From assembly GCA_031761405.1 (NCBI GenBank), contig JASEVX010000003.1, forward strand, positions 148,958,555 through 149,022,554: 64,000 nucleotides of DNA, given 5' to 3'. Source of the stretch: Serripes groenlandicus (lineage: Eukaryota > Mollusca > Bivalvia > Cardiida > Cardiidae). The position numbers and the translations under genes were made by a program. The stretch's first letter is position 1; the number at the start of each line of letters is the position of its first letter. The notes under the pieces are model-generated. The model was not told the origin of the DNA. It saw only the letters and a program-made list of their open reading frames with translations, and searched no databases. This document shows positions 40,511 to 50,677 of the stretch, piece by piece.

Positions 40511-40714
40511 TTGATGGCATCTTTACTTTGGAGGTTGGATTTCTGTGATTCAGTCTGCTGGAGTCTTGGATATGAACCAGGGGCTATTCAATCATCACCA
40601 TCCCTATATAAACTTGCATGTGCAGTGTGTTAGGGAAGATATTGGTCTGCTGGTCATCTCTGTTTCTAAATCCTTACACTAGAATATCCCATCAGGTCAA
40701 TTATTTTGATAGTA

Positions 40715-40884
40715 TACAAACATGCTTTGAAAACATTATGGGGAAAAAGGAAAATCTCTCATTAATTTCTTCTTTTTTTCCAATGGTATTTAAACTGTTA
40801 TGTAATTATTTAGTGTATTAGATTTTATTGCATGGATATTTTCAGAATCAGATGACTCTGAAAACATCATAAAAGGTGAATGGA
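40715..40884 (-). mobile_element. Decayed MITE core region
   Basis: GCTTTGAAAACATTATGGGGAAAAAGG..ATTTCTTCTTTTTTTCCAATGG, then AATCAGATGACTCTGAAAAC before the next copy. Confidence 0.5.
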
Positions 40885-41095
40885 TTAACCCTTTCCCACA
40901 TAAAACAAAACTTTTAAAAATTTTATTTAAAAATATGGAAACTCTATAAATGAATGGTTAATTATTTATTGATAGTGAAAACACTAACAAAAGGAGATAT
41001 GTCTCATCATGAGCAATTTCTTCTCTTGCCTCATGTTTTAAAGAGACAGCAATGCTAAATATATTTCAGCAAACATCTGTATCTGGGAAAGGGTT
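40885..41095 (+). mobile_element. CCCTTTCCC MITE, older type
   Basis: TTAA at 40885, CCCTTTCCCACATAAAAC; core TGTCTCATCATGAGCAATTTC; right ATCTGTATCTGGGAAAGGG. Confidence 0.82.
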
Positions 41096-41368
41096 GCTGA
41101 TTGGCTCCAATTAGAGATAGTACATGCTGATATAGAGAGGCTCTCCAGCCAATGTAAGTGGCTCAATTTACCCTAATAACTCGAGATTAAAATCGTGAGG
41201 GGGCCCCCTATTTAATCTCACTGTCAAAACTTAAAAAGACAAACTTTCACCGTTTTATGACTTTCTGGCACATTTAGGGGTTGTGAACCTTCAGCACGTT
41301 TTTTCTTCTTTGTTTTTGGGCAGAAATAATGAAATTACAGGTATATATACACATATACATATCATATA
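41096..41368. other. No feature seen
   Basis: No gene or repeat signal. Confidence 0.4.
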
Positions 41369-41525
41369 GCACTTCCCCACATACAACATTATCTGAAGCA
41401 GACGTATTTGAAAACATCTAGGCACAATATGGAAAATGTCTTTTAAGTAAAAATTATTGAATAGAGTTTAGAACATTTTGCCACAATGTTTTCAAAAACA
41501 ATCAAAATGCTAAGAGATAATTTAA
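41369..41525 (+). mobile_element. CCCTTTCCC MITE, core and right end reduced
   Basis: CACTTCCCCACATACAACATTATCTGAAGCAGACG; TTTAGAACATTTTGCCACAATGTTTTC joins across the lost core. Confidence 0.7.
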
Positions 41526-41659
41526 TTGTGTTGTGATTGCTTTGAAATTATAAGTGATTCTGTTTAATTGCAAGCCCGATCATTCCAAGTAATGCTTAAC
41601 TGCAAATAGGACTATTCACAATTATATCCACTATATTTAGAGGATTTTTTCTCCAAATT

Positions 41660-41780
41660 CCAAATCTAGATTGGAAAACATTGGCAGAAAAGGAGTTTTA
41701 GTTTGTTATTTATCCGTTTTCCTCCAAAATCATCGGCTGCATAAGAACCACCTGCATCATTAAAAGGGTTAACAATACAG
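41660..41780. mobile_element. Decayed MITE fragment
   Basis: GATTGGAAAACATTGGCAGAAAAGGAG..TCGGCTGCATAAG..AAAAGGGTTAA. Confidence 0.5.
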
Positions 41781-42010
41781 TTAACCCTTTCCCTCATGTA
41801 GACACCTTCTGACGCCTCTGCAGCAGACAGCTTTTTGAAAACATAGTGACATAAGAAGAAATTGCTCAAAACAAGCAATTTATCCTTTTGCCACAATGTT
41901 TTCCACTTTTAGTCATAGGTTATCCATTCAACTAAAGAGATTTTCCAATTTTTGACAAAATATGTTCAAAATCGTCTGCTGCAGAATTGTCATATTTGGG
42001 AAAGGGTTAA
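41781..42010 (-). mobile_element. CCCTTTCCC MITE, full length (230 bp)
   Basis: TTAA at 41781 and 42007; CTC-type core TTGCTCAAAACAAGCAA. Overlapping 76-codon minus frame is repeat translation. Confidence 0.94.
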
Positions 42011-43123
42011 TGCTGCACTGGTTCGTTCATCCATCTGACATCTGCCTTGTTTAGACTACAAAATATCTACAAAAAATATGAAGTTATAATGAGCAGGAAA
42101 TGTAATGACAACTTCTGGTTGAAAAACTTTTGAGAAATATGAAAAATAAAAATAAAACTGTCAGTTTTTATAAAAATCACATGCTAATCAAGCTTTCAGA
42201 TATTTAAGGTTGATGCAATAAACTGTTAAGTGTAAATTTACAAAATTTGTACTTGCAGTAGTTTTGCACTTTGCTTTGGATATGCTTTATTAAGTCCATG
42301 AGCTCATTAAAGTTTTAGAATCTTCCTGACTCCCTTCCTCTACTTCAAAGGGGAGCCATCATTATTTGTTCAGGAAATTTGTTCCATAGGGAGGGTTTAT
42401 TGGTTGTGAACAATAAAACTATAAATATTTATTACATGTTGCCTATGTGCAAACAATCTCTAAGGTCTTCTAAAATACTGATACACCTGTTTAAAGGATT
42501 TTATTGGAGCTTGAAGTGATAATTTACCTTATGGGGAGTTTTATCAGGGGATTATTATTCTTTTGGTATTTGCCACATCCATACAAAAGGGGGTGATAAA
42601 ATATGTACAGTCTAACAGTGAGTGTACTGGTGAGTCTGTGTACTGTATGTGTGATCTAATGGATAATTATTTAATATTTCCCTATAATACAAATCTTGAT
42701 GCCACTTCTAACAAAAAGCTACAATTGTAACCCTATAGATTTGTCGTTGTTATGACAATGCACATGATGCTTTATCATCCCTGTTTGTATGACGTGATTT
42801 GTGTTTGACCAGCAATATGGAATAGATTAGAAAGTTTATCTTACCTTAGAACAGATAGTAAAATTGATACTGCCTTTTGGTAAATAATCACTTGATAGTA
42901 TTATAATTTGTTTCTTAATTGACAATATCTTGGATGGATGTTGTTTCTTGTCAGTGGCTGTTATATGTGGACATTATTTTGTGTTGAATTGGTAAGTTAA
43001 TATATGGCTTGTGATTTTGAGTTGTGTTTGTTTGTAAGTTCTGCCCTTTTGAAGTCTTTATGAACAAGATTAAATGTTGTGTTTTTGATAATCATTAAAA
43101 ATTCATTTTGATAATTTGCACAC
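42011..43123. other. 1.1-kb MITE-free spacer
   Basis: AT-rich; no ORF of note on either strand and no internal repeat. Confidence 0.5.
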
Positions 43124-43164
43124 CCAGAGGCGTCTGAAAGCGTCTATATGTGGGAAAGGGCTAT
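43124..43164 (+). mobile_element. MITE right terminus only
   Basis: CAGAGGCGTCTGAAAGCGTCTATATGTGGGAAAGGGCTA, preceded by unrelated sequence. Confidence 0.75.
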
Positions 43165-43458
43165 GTGAGAAATAATTTGTAAATCTATGTGTTGTTAGCA
43201 CATTGATCTGTATTGATGACTATAGGTTATTGATACCCCCTGCCTCTGACAGTTAACAGCTAGTTCCTCCATGACAATATGTAAATCTGCACCTCTTTTC
43301 TCAACCTATTCTGTCTCATTGTTGCGCTTAAATAGGTGTCAGTACAGCCTGTAGCTTCTCAAATAGTGTTGAAACCTAATTCCCGCATGTACTAGCATAT
43401 GTTTGCATCAGCTAATTCTTGCAAAAGGAGAAATCGGTCTATAAGTTGTGTGATTTCT
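43165..43458. other. No feature seen
   Basis: Spacer; a core-like GCAAAAGGAGAAATCGG near 43425. Confidence 0.4.
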
Positions 43459-43638
43459 TTAAATCTTTCCCACATACAACAAATCTGCAGCAGATGGCTT
43501 TGAAAACGCCTAGGCAAAAGCACAGAAAATCCCTTTAAATGAAAGAACAATAATTGAATAAGAGTTGAGCAATTTCTTCTTTTGATACCATGTTTTCTAA
43601 AAGCTTTCAGAAAGTGTCTATATGAGGGAAAGGTTTAA
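43459..43638 (+). mobile_element. CCCTTTCCC MITE, left core arm lost (180 bp)
   Basis: TTAA at 43459 and 43635; AAGAGTTGAGCAATTTCTTC shows the left hairpin arm deleted. Confidence 0.88.
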
Positions 43639-43867
43639 ACAAAAAATAGTGGACTGGGGAAAAGAAATACTGGACGAAAATTTCCTTATATGAAAGACCC
43701 TTCCTTCATGAAACCACACAAGACTATTATGTTGAAAGCACTGTGATAAATGAAGACATTGTTCCTTTCCCCTCTATGTCAAACCGTGGTTTGTGCAGAT
43801 TTTCTAAATTTATTCATCAGATGATTTTATATTTGAAGGATATAAGAATGTCATAGCGGGTAATGGG

Positions 43868-44060
43868 TAAGCCATTTCCTTCATGCAGACACATTTTGAC
43901 AAATCGGCAGCAGGACGTCTTTTGAAAATATTGTTGTTGCAAAAGGGGCAATTGAGCAATTTCACCATTTGCCACAACTTTTTTCAACTTTTTTTCCATA
44001 AACTAACTATTCTAAATAAATATTTTCAATATATTAAAATTGCTGTTTTCAAAGTTATCC
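43868..44060 (-). mobile_element. CCCTTTCCC MITE, decayed
   Basis: CCATTTCCTTCATGCAGACACATTTTGAC..GGCAGCAGGACGTCTTTTGAAAATATTG; right end not found. Confidence 0.65.
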
Positions 44061-44096
44061 TAAATAAATAATTTCCACATATTAACATAGCTGTTT

Positions 44097-44326
44097 CTAA
44101 CCATTTCCCTCATACGACAATTCTGCAGCAGACGGCTTTGAATGTATTTTGTCAAAACATAGAAAATCTCCATAATTGAATGGATAACCTATGACAAACA
44201 GTGGAAAGCATTGTGGCAAAAGGCGAAATTGCACGTTTTGTACAATTTCTCCTTTTGTCACTATGTTTTCAAAAAGCTGTCTGCTGCAGAGGCATCAGAA
44301 AGCGGCTATATGAGGGAAAGGGTTAG
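44097..44326 (+). mobile_element. CCCTTTCCC MITE, 230 bp, with CTAA/TTAG borders
   Basis: Interior of the young CAC type. Borders are CTAA on the left and TTAG on the right instead of TTAA. Confidence 0.93.
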
Positions 44327-44366
44327 CATAGCTGTTTTCAAAGTTTTATTGTGAGTGGGAAAGAGG

Positions 44367-44599
44367 TTAACCCTTTCCCACATACAGCAAAAATGCAGCA
44401 AACGACTTTGAAATCACCTTGGCAAAATTACGGAAAATCTCTATTTATAAGTGAAAGTTAAGTTATTGAAAAGAGTTGAAAACATTGCGGCAAAAGGGGA
44501 AATTACTCATTTTGAGCGATTTCTCATTTTGTCACGATGTTTTCAAAAGCCGTCTGCTGCAGATGTGTCAGAAAGCGTCTATAGGTCGGAAAGAGTTAA
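44367..44599 (+). mobile_element. CCCTTTCCC MITE, older type (233 bp)
   Basis: TTAA at 44367 and 44596; core ATTACTCATTTTGAGCGATTTC; right GTGTCAGAAAGCGTCTATAGG. Overlapping + frames of 67 and 72 codons are repeat translations. Confidence 0.92.
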
Positions 44600-44855
44600 C
44601 GTATTTCAATGGGGTTCAGAAATATCCCAGCATGACCTGCTCTCAGAATTTTAAGTACCAAAAGCCAGCAAGTGTAAATTTGATAACGGTGTGAGATAAA
44701 TAAAATCTTTCATTTCGGATACATATTTCTGATGTATTTTCATGTGAAAAGTTGCATGAGCTCCCATGGTACGTATTACCAGGAGATTGTAGGAATTAAT
44801 CTGCAGCTTTGTGTAAGTGATTATTTAAATGGTACAATTTAAGTTGAATCCTGTC

Positions 44856-45080
44856 TTAACCCTTTCCCACCTGCAGAGGCATATTGATGCATTAGCATCG
44901 GACGACTTTTGAAAACATTGTGGACAAAGGTGAAATTGCTCATGATGAGCAATTTCTCCTTTGGCCACAATGTTTTCAACTTTATTTAACAATTAAGCTA
45001 TAATGTCATCTCTAAAATTGATGATGTATTTTTGAGTTAAAAACATTGTGACAAAAGGGAAAAATACTTGTCCTTTTCTG
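44856..45080 (-). mobile_element. CCCTTTCCC MITE, right end replaced by a second fragment
   Basis: TTAACCCTTTCCCACCTGCAGAGGC left; long perfect core GAAATTGCTCATGATGAGCAATTTC; spacer, then another AAAAACATTGTGACAAAAGGG core start at 45039. Confidence 0.8.
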
Positions 45081-45206
45081 TAGATGTGTTCACATGTCTA
45101 CAAACTGACCATTGGATTTGAAGAAACAGATTACATTGAAGTTGCAAAAAATGCAATAGCAGTAACTTACAGTTGTCTCTGAGTTACCTGTTAACATTGA
45201 AGTAGC

Positions 45207-45277
45207 ATTAAGCATTGTAAAGCATTGTAAAGCATTAAGCATTGTAAAGCATTGTAAAGCATTAAGCATTGTAAAGC
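45207..45277. repeat. 27-bp minisatellite, 2.6 units
   Basis: Unit = ATTAAGC followed by two ATTGTAAAGC, at 45207, 45234 and 45261 (partial). Confidence 0.9.
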
Positions 45278-45299
45278 AGAAACATTTTCATAGACTATC

Positions 45300-45395
45300 A
45301 ACCTTTTCCAACTTGCATTTTGAGTTAAAATTGTTGACGCATATGCAGCAGACAACTTCTGAAATATACTGTGGCAAAAGGACCACTTGATTTAT
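45300..45395 (-). mobile_element. MITE left-half fragment
   Basis: CCTTTTCCAACTTGCATTTTGAG..TTGACGCATATGCAGCAGACAACTTCTGAAAT. Confidence 0.6.
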
Positions 45396-45659
45396 ATTCT
45401 AGTTTCACATGTTTTGAATATGAGAGTTTATGAGTACCATTTAAGGTTATAATGCATGATAAAGGCTAAATCATGTATTGGTGTTAAATTTACTTCATTT
45501 TTAGCCATTTTTTCACTGTTATCTGGTGTTATGGCCCTTTGTCATATATTCTATGACCATTTAGCACTCTTACATTATTATGTCAGCCATTACAGATATC
45601 ATACTGTGTCACCCCTCATACAAACAACATTAAAAACATTGAGGGAAATGAGAAAATAC
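45396..45659. other. No feature seen
   Basis: A 98-codon + frame at 45456-45752 has a hydrophobic start but runs into a MITE and is unsupported. Confidence 0.4.
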
Positions 45660-45825
45660 TTAACTTTTACCCACAATACAATAAAACAGCAACAGACAAC
45701 TTTGAAATCACCATGGCAAAAATATGAAAAAGTGCTATTAATGAAGAGATAGTTATTAAATAGAGTTGAAAACATTGTGGTTAAGGGGAAAGTAGCTCAT
45801 TATGAGCAAGCTACACAGTTGGCAC
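45660..45825 (+). mobile_element. CCCTTTCCC MITE, right end lost
   Basis: TTAACTTTTACCCACAATACAATAAAACAGCAACAGACAAC; core TAGCTCATTATGAGCAAGCTA has retained pairing with changed outer bases. Confidence 0.7.
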
Positions 45826-45943
45826 TGTTAACTACTATTTCAGGTAACTTGCTATATGACAGCCATACAATTAGGTCATTTTATGACATTATGTTACATA
45901 AGTTTCTTCAATTACTGAAAAAATAAGTAATAAAAGTGACATC

Positions 45944-46173
45944 TTAACCCTTTCCCTCATATAGACGCTTTCTGATGCCTCTGCAGCAGACAGTTTTTTG
46001 AAAACATAGTGACAAAAGAAGAAATTGCTCAAAACGAGCAATTTCTCCTTTTGCCACAATGTTTTCCACTTTTAGTCATACGTTATCCATTCAATTATAG
46101 AGATTTTCTGTTTTATGACAAAATATGTTTGAAGTCATCTGCTGCAGAATTGTTGTATGAGGGAAAGGGTTAA
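45944..46173 (-). mobile_element. CCCTTTCCC MITE, full length (230 bp)
   Basis: TTAA at 45944 and 46170; core ATTGCTCAAAACGAGCAAT (46024-46042), identical to the centre of the family-2 copy at 10312-10330. Confidence 0.95.
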
Positions 46174-46224
46174 ATCAATTGTATTACTTATTGAGCCTTG
46201 ACTGGTCTGGACCTATTCCATGAC

Positions 46225-46289
46225 CTACCCTTTCCAACAAGAAACATTCGTGGTCTGCAGCAGACAACTTATGAAAAATCTTATATATC
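46225..46289 (-). mobile_element. MITE left-end fragment
   Basis: TACCCTTTCCAACAAGAAAC..GTCTGCAGCAGACAACTTATGAAAAA. Confidence 0.55.
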
Positions 46290-46519
46290 TTAACCCTTTC
46301 CCTCATACGACAATTCTGCAGCAGACGACTTTGAATGTATTTTGTCAAAACATAGAAAATCTCCATAATTGAATGGATAACCTATGACAAAAAGTGGAAA
46401 ACATTGTGTCAAAAGAAGAAATTGCACGTTTTGTGCAATTTCTTCTTTTGTCACTATGTTTTCAAAAAGCTGTCTGCTGCAGAGGCGTCAGAAAGCGTCT
46501 ATATGAGGGAAAGGGTTAA
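46290..46519 (+). mobile_element. CCCTTTCCC MITE, full length (230 bp)
   Basis: Young CAC-core copy; TTAA at 46290 and 46516. Confidence 0.95.
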
Positions 46520-46549
46520 CACATAGTAGAAGACATGCTAAGATAATGA

Positions 46550-46625
46550 TATGCTTTGCTCGTTATGAGTAATTTCTCCTCTTTTCCTACAAGTTTTGGC
46601 AAAAGTTGTCTGCTGCAGATCTCTC
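46550..46625 (+). mobile_element. MITE core and right-arm fragment
   Basis: TGCTCGTTATGAGTAATTTCTCC..AAAAGTTGTCTGCTGCAGATC. Confidence 0.6.
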
Positions 46626-46639
46626 AAATGTTTATAACA

Positions 46640-46820
46640 TTTGGAAAAAAAATGTGGTAAATGGGATAATTGATCATCATGGGCAATTTCCTCTCTTTGC
46701 AGCAATATTTCAACTTTATTCAGTTATTATACTTTTGTTTACAGAGATTTCCCATATTTTTTACTAAGATATGTTCAAAGTCATCTGCTGCGCACATTAG
46801 GTGTATGTGGGAAAGGTTAA
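46640..46820 (-). mobile_element. CCCTTTCCC MITE, left end missing
   Basis: AATTGATCATCATGGGCAATTTCC core; right GTCATCTGCTGCGCACATTAGGTGTATGTGGGAAAGG and TTAA 46817. Confidence 0.75.
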
Positions 46821-47028
46821 CGCTTTCTGACGCCTCTGCAGCAGACGGCTTTTTGAAAACATAGTTACAAAAGAAGGAACTGTTCAAAACAAGCAATTTC
46901 TCCTTTTGCAACAATGTTTTCCACTTTTATTCATAGGTTATCCATTCAATTATAGAGATTTTCTCTTTTTTGACAAAATATGTTCAAAGTCGTCTGCTGC
47001 AGAATTGTCGTATGTGGTAAAGGGTTAG
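46817..47028 (-). mobile_element. CCCTTTCCC MITE lacking its outer left terminus
   Basis: After the shared TTAA (46817-46820) the sequence starts at CGCTTTCTGACGCC, exactly missing the outer 18 bases (CCCTTTCCCTCATATAGA). Right end TTAG at 47025. Confidence 0.88.
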
Positions 47029-47638
47029 AATGGCCTATGAGGGTAAGGATATTTATGGGGATTCTTTACATTGTGACAAAAATGACAATGGTTGGTTAGA
47101 GCCATTTCAACAGGGGTTATAAAACAATTTACCAACATTTTATTTTATGGCCATGGTTTATCAAGTCAATTTAGATTGTAGGTTTGAGAGCTGGGACCTG
47201 GTCTAGTGTGGTCAATACAAAATCTTCTTTTACCATCTACTTGAGAAGACAGGTCTGACTATCATTGAATTGTTATGGGAGAACAGCTGCTGCACTATTT
47301 CTATTTTCATCAGTAGATGGGTTTTACTATAATGCATTATTTAAGTGAACATGTTTTTAGTATACAAGAGAGAACAAATTGTCTTTCACACAATACTGAT
47401 GTATCGCAGAATCTTCATTAAATCAAGTGCATTGAATTATGGACTGAAGCCACTCTCGGTCAAAAGGTGAAGATGTCCCAGTGGTCTTGTCTTTTGGCAT
47501 GGAAATCATTTTGAAATAGTTGGTGCATAGACTATAGGCATTTCAAGCAGGAGATATCATTCATATACAGTGGATTTTCTAGAATTTGGACATAATTAGA
47601 CAATACAGTCTGGACTATAGTAGATAAGGTACATGATT
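47029..47638. other. No feature seen
   Basis: MITE-free spacer with no coding signal. Confidence 0.45.
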
Positions 47639-47650
47639 TAACCTTTTCCC

Positions 47651-47883
47651 TTATCCCTTTCCCTCATATAGACGCTTTCTGACGCGAGTCTGCAGCAGAC
47701 GGCTTTTGAAAACATAGTGACAAAAGAAGAAATTGCTCAGAACGAGCAATTTCTCCTCCTTTTGCCACAATGTTTTCCACTTTAAGTCATAGGTTATCCA
47801 TTCAATTATAAAGATTTTCTATTTTTGACAAAATTTGTTCAAAGTTGTCTGCTGCAGAATTGTTGTATGAGGGAAAGGGTTAA
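47651..47883 (-). mobile_element. CCCTTTCCC MITE, full length (233 bp)
   Basis: Left TTATCCCTTTCCCTCATATAGACGC, itself preceded by a partial second terminus (TTAACCTTTTCCC at 47638); core TTGCTCagaacGAGCAA; TTAA at 47880. Confidence 0.93.
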
Positions 47884-48080
47884 ACAGATGCTTTCTGACA
47901 CCTCTGCAGTAGATGACTATTGAAAAAATTGTGGCAATAGGAGAAATTGCTTATGATGAGCAACTCCTCCTTTTGCCACAATATTTTCAACTCTATTCAA
48001 TAGTTATTCTTTTTCTTTTTCCATATGTTTGTCTTCATGTTTTCAAAATCAACTGCTACATAATTGTTGATTGCACGACC
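47880..48080 (-). mobile_element. CCCTTTCCC MITE lacking its outer left terminus
   Basis: After shared TTAA 47880-47883 it starts at ACAGATGCTTTCTGACACC; core TTGCTTATGATGAGCAACTCC; right arm decayed. Confidence 0.8.
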
Positions 48081-48193
48081 AAAAAAGTAATAGCACTAAA
48101 ATATGCTTTCTAAAAATATTTTGTATTTTTATTTTGAGCAACAATATATATAATATTCTTTTCCCAAAATGTTTTAAAAAGTTGTCTGGTTTT

Positions 48194-48375
48194 GAACCCT
48201 TTCCCACATATTAAAAATCTGAAGTAGATGACTTTGAAATCTTCCGTGCATTTACTTGCAAAATCTCTATAATTGAAAGTATAATTATTAAATAGAGTTG
48301 AAAACATTGTAGGAAAAGATGAAATTTCTCATCATGAGCAATTCCTTCTGCTTCTACAATGTTTTCAAAATACAT
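48194..48375 (+). mobile_element. CCCTTTCCC MITE, right end eroded
   Basis: GAACCCTTTCCCACATATTAAAAATCTG; core TTTCTCATCATGAGCAATTCC; right truncated at the next copy. Confidence 0.8.
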
Positions 48376-48379
48376 CTCA

Positions 48380-48596
48380 GCCACTTATTGACGCATCTTG
48401 ACACATTTGCAGCAGTTTACTTTTGAAAACATTGTGACAAAAGGAGAAATTGCTCAAATCGAGGAATTTCTCCTTTTGCCACAATTTAGTTTCAACTTTT
48501 TTTCAGTAATATGTACAATAATAGATTTTTCATATTTTTGAGTAGACATTTTCAAAGTCATCTGCTGCAGATTTGCTGTATGTGGGAAAGAGTTAA
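48380..48596 (-). mobile_element. CCCTTTCCC MITE, older type
   Basis: CACTTATTGACGCATCTTGACACATTTGCAGCAG; core GAGAAATTGCTCaaatcGAGGAATTTCTCC; TTAA at 48593. Confidence 0.85.
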
Positions 48597-48815
48597 AGTC
48601 ACCAATGTCCTCAGAACCAGGAAAGTGGTGTAGTATTATACATTGTAGTAGTTCCGGACACTGATAGCACTAAATGAGGTTGTCTAATGGAATCTCTAGG
48701 TTTATTTGTCTCACTAGAGGTAAATTACATTGTCTTTATGGGTGTGAGTTATAACATGTATGTCTGTGACTTGAATTATTTATGATGTTAAATTATTTTT
48801 CATCACCTTTTAGGC
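48597..48815. other. No feature seen
   Basis: Short unique spacer. Confidence 0.4.
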
Positions 48816-49044
48816 TTAATTCTTTCCCGCATATAGATGCATTTTGACGCCTGTTCAGCCGAAAATATTTGAAAACATTGTGGAAAAAGGAAAAAATTGC
48901 TTATGATGAACAATCTCTCCATTTGCCAAAATATTTCAATTCTTATCAATACTACTTTTATTTATTTAGATTTTTCATAATTTGGATTAAATATATAATA
49001 TTTAGAAAGAGTTCTGCTGCAAATTTGACATTTGCTGGTAAAGA
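48816..49044 (-). mobile_element. CCCTTTCCC MITE, decayed
   Basis: TTAATTCTTTCCCGCATATAGATGC left; TTGCTTATGATGAACAATCTCTCC core; right GTTCTGCTGCAAATTTGACATTTGCTGG. Confidence 0.75.
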
Positions 49045-49119
49045 TGCATCTTATCTGCTTTGGAAATATCTCGAGATGAAGATGCAAGAACCGTGTAAAA
49101 TTCCAGTTTAGTTTTATAT

Positions 49120-49204
49120 AGAGTTATATCCTCAAAAAATTGTGGGAAAAAGGAGAAATTGCACATTTTGAGCAATTTCTCCTTTTCCCACAAGGTTTTT
49201 AGAT
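49120..49204 (+). mobile_element. MITE core fragment with near-perfect stem
   Basis: TTGTGGGAAAAAGGAGAAATTGCACATTTTGAGCAATTTCTCCTTTTCCCACAA: both arms extend beyond the usual stem, and GTGGGAAA/TTTCCCAC co-vary from the family GTGGCAAA/TTTGCCAC. Confidence 0.75.
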
Positions 49205-49391
49205 TACTTGAGCAATTTGAGCCAAAGGCTCAACTTGTGATCTATTTTGATCACTCTCAGTCTGTTGCAGTTGGCATTGTCTGTCATTAACGGTTAGCTT
49301 CAAACAACATCTCCTCTTAAATCAATGGACCAATATCAACCAAACATCAAAGGAATGTTCCTGTGGGTCCTCTTTCAAATTGTTTAAAGAT
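49205..49391 (+). mobile_element. Decayed relative of the 166-bp-unit element
   Basis: Starts with a head hairpin TGAGCCaaaGGCTCA (49218-49232), then CTTCAAACAACATCTCCTC, AATCAATGGACCAATATCAACC, AGGAATGTTCCTGTGGGTCCTC. This parallels the head and first unit of 51590-52538. Confidence 0.6.
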
Positions 49392-49612
49392 TTATCCCTT
49401 TCCCTCATATAGACGCTTTCTGACGCCTCTGCAGCAGACAGCTTTTTGAAAACATAGTGACAAAAGAAGAAATTGCACGTTTTCTCCTTTTGCCACAATG
49501 TTTTCCACTTTTTGTCATAGGTTATCCATTCAATTATGGAGATTTTCTATGTTTTAACAAAATACGTTCAAAGTCGTCTGCTGCAGAATTGTCATATGAG
49601 GGAAAGGGTTAA
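49392..49612 (-). mobile_element. CCCTTTCCC MITE with core deletion (221 bp)
   Basis: TTAT left, TTAA at 49609. The core reads AAATTGCACGTTTTCTCC, so one hairpin arm is gone while the rest is of the young type. Confidence 0.92.
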
Positions 49613-49894
49613 TGCATTATTCCAAAATTAATGTCCTTTACTGATAAGCTGTTTTATTTTCAGTTGATTCCTGCTATTGATCAAATTTTCATCTTTATTA
49701 GCAGTATATCTTGGCCCTCTTGTGTAAATGTGTTTGCATCAAATGTCCTCTTTATAAGGGAAAGTCTTATGGTACTATCGACTCATTGTGACAATATTTG
49801 ATCAAGATTTTAATGTTTAAAGACCTCAGTCCAGTCCCAGAAATTAACTGTTAACTGTTAACCCAATGTATCTCCTGTGAATTACATCTTAGAA
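49613..49894. other. No gene; weak acceptor-like tract
   Basis: CTGTTTTATTTTCAG near 49653-49667 is a good acceptor-like tract followed by an open frame of about 45 codons, but no matching donor was found. Confidence 0.3.
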
Positions 49895-50146
49895 AAGGTT
49901 TAAACCCACAGAACATTATGATACATCTTCAGCAAACAAGTTTCGAAAGTATAATAATTCTGTCATTATGAATATTTGCTCATAATGAACAATTTGCCAC
50001 ATTGACACAATATTTTCAACTCTATTCCATTATTACACTTTCACTCTTTAAAGTGTTTTGCATACTTTTTTTGCCAGGATGTTTTCAAAGTTGCCTGCTG
50101 CAGATTTGCTGTATATTTAAACTGCATTTTATGGAGAGAGTTAAAC
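49895..50146 (-). mobile_element. CCCTTTCCC MITE, decayed, right end disrupted
   Basis: TTAAACCCACAGAAC..CATCTTCAGCAAACAAG; TTTGCTCATAATGAACAATTTG core; right TTGCCTGCTGCAGATTTGCTGTA then foreign bases then GGAGAGAGTTAA. Confidence 0.65.
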
Positions 50147-50430
50147 TTACAGTTGACCAGATTTCCGTGACTTTCAAGTTTGGATGAAGTTTGGATGCGT
50201 TCAAATAAGTGACATGTAGTAAGGTGAGGTTGGTCCCATCAAAAAGTCCAAGTAAAATGTGTGTGTGGGGTCCAGGTTGATTAAAAAAAACAAGCTGGTA
50301 TCATGCGACACTTCCATTTGTAAGGATGAATTATTGACGATTATTTCTTAATGAATTGTTCTTCTAGTATCTAACCAGCCCCTATCATGGTTGAAATTTA
50401 AATTGTTTGTGGACTTTAAGCCCTTACCAT
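50147..50430. other. No feature seen
   Basis: No repeat or coding signal. Confidence 0.4.
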
Positions 50431-50575
50431 AGCTGGTACAGACAACCGCTTACAAATGTTTGTGAGAAAAAGAAAAAATCAACCCTTATGAGCAATTTCT
50501 CCATTTCTCCACACTTATTTATTCTACTTTATCACAAATATTGTCAAAGGTTGACTGCTGTAGGTGTGTCAAAAA
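50431..50575 (+). mobile_element. MITE fragment
   Basis: GACAACCGCTTACAAATG..CCCTTATGAGCAATTTCTCCATTTCTCCACAC..TTGACTGCTGTAGGTGTGTC. Confidence 0.5.
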
Positions 50576-50635
50576 ATGGCTGGTTTATCTCTTTAATTGA
50601 AATGTTGTAATATTAAGGACTAATGATAAAGGATG

Positions 50636-50677
50636 TTGATGCGCCATAAAACACCAAACATTCATTCATTGATAAAG
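50636..50677 (+). mobile_element. Retroposon 3' tail with (CATT)n
   Basis: GATGTTGATGCGCCATAAAACACCAAA followed by (CATT)3: the same 3' end as the repeat at 19706-19876, severely 5'-truncated. Confidence 0.55.
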
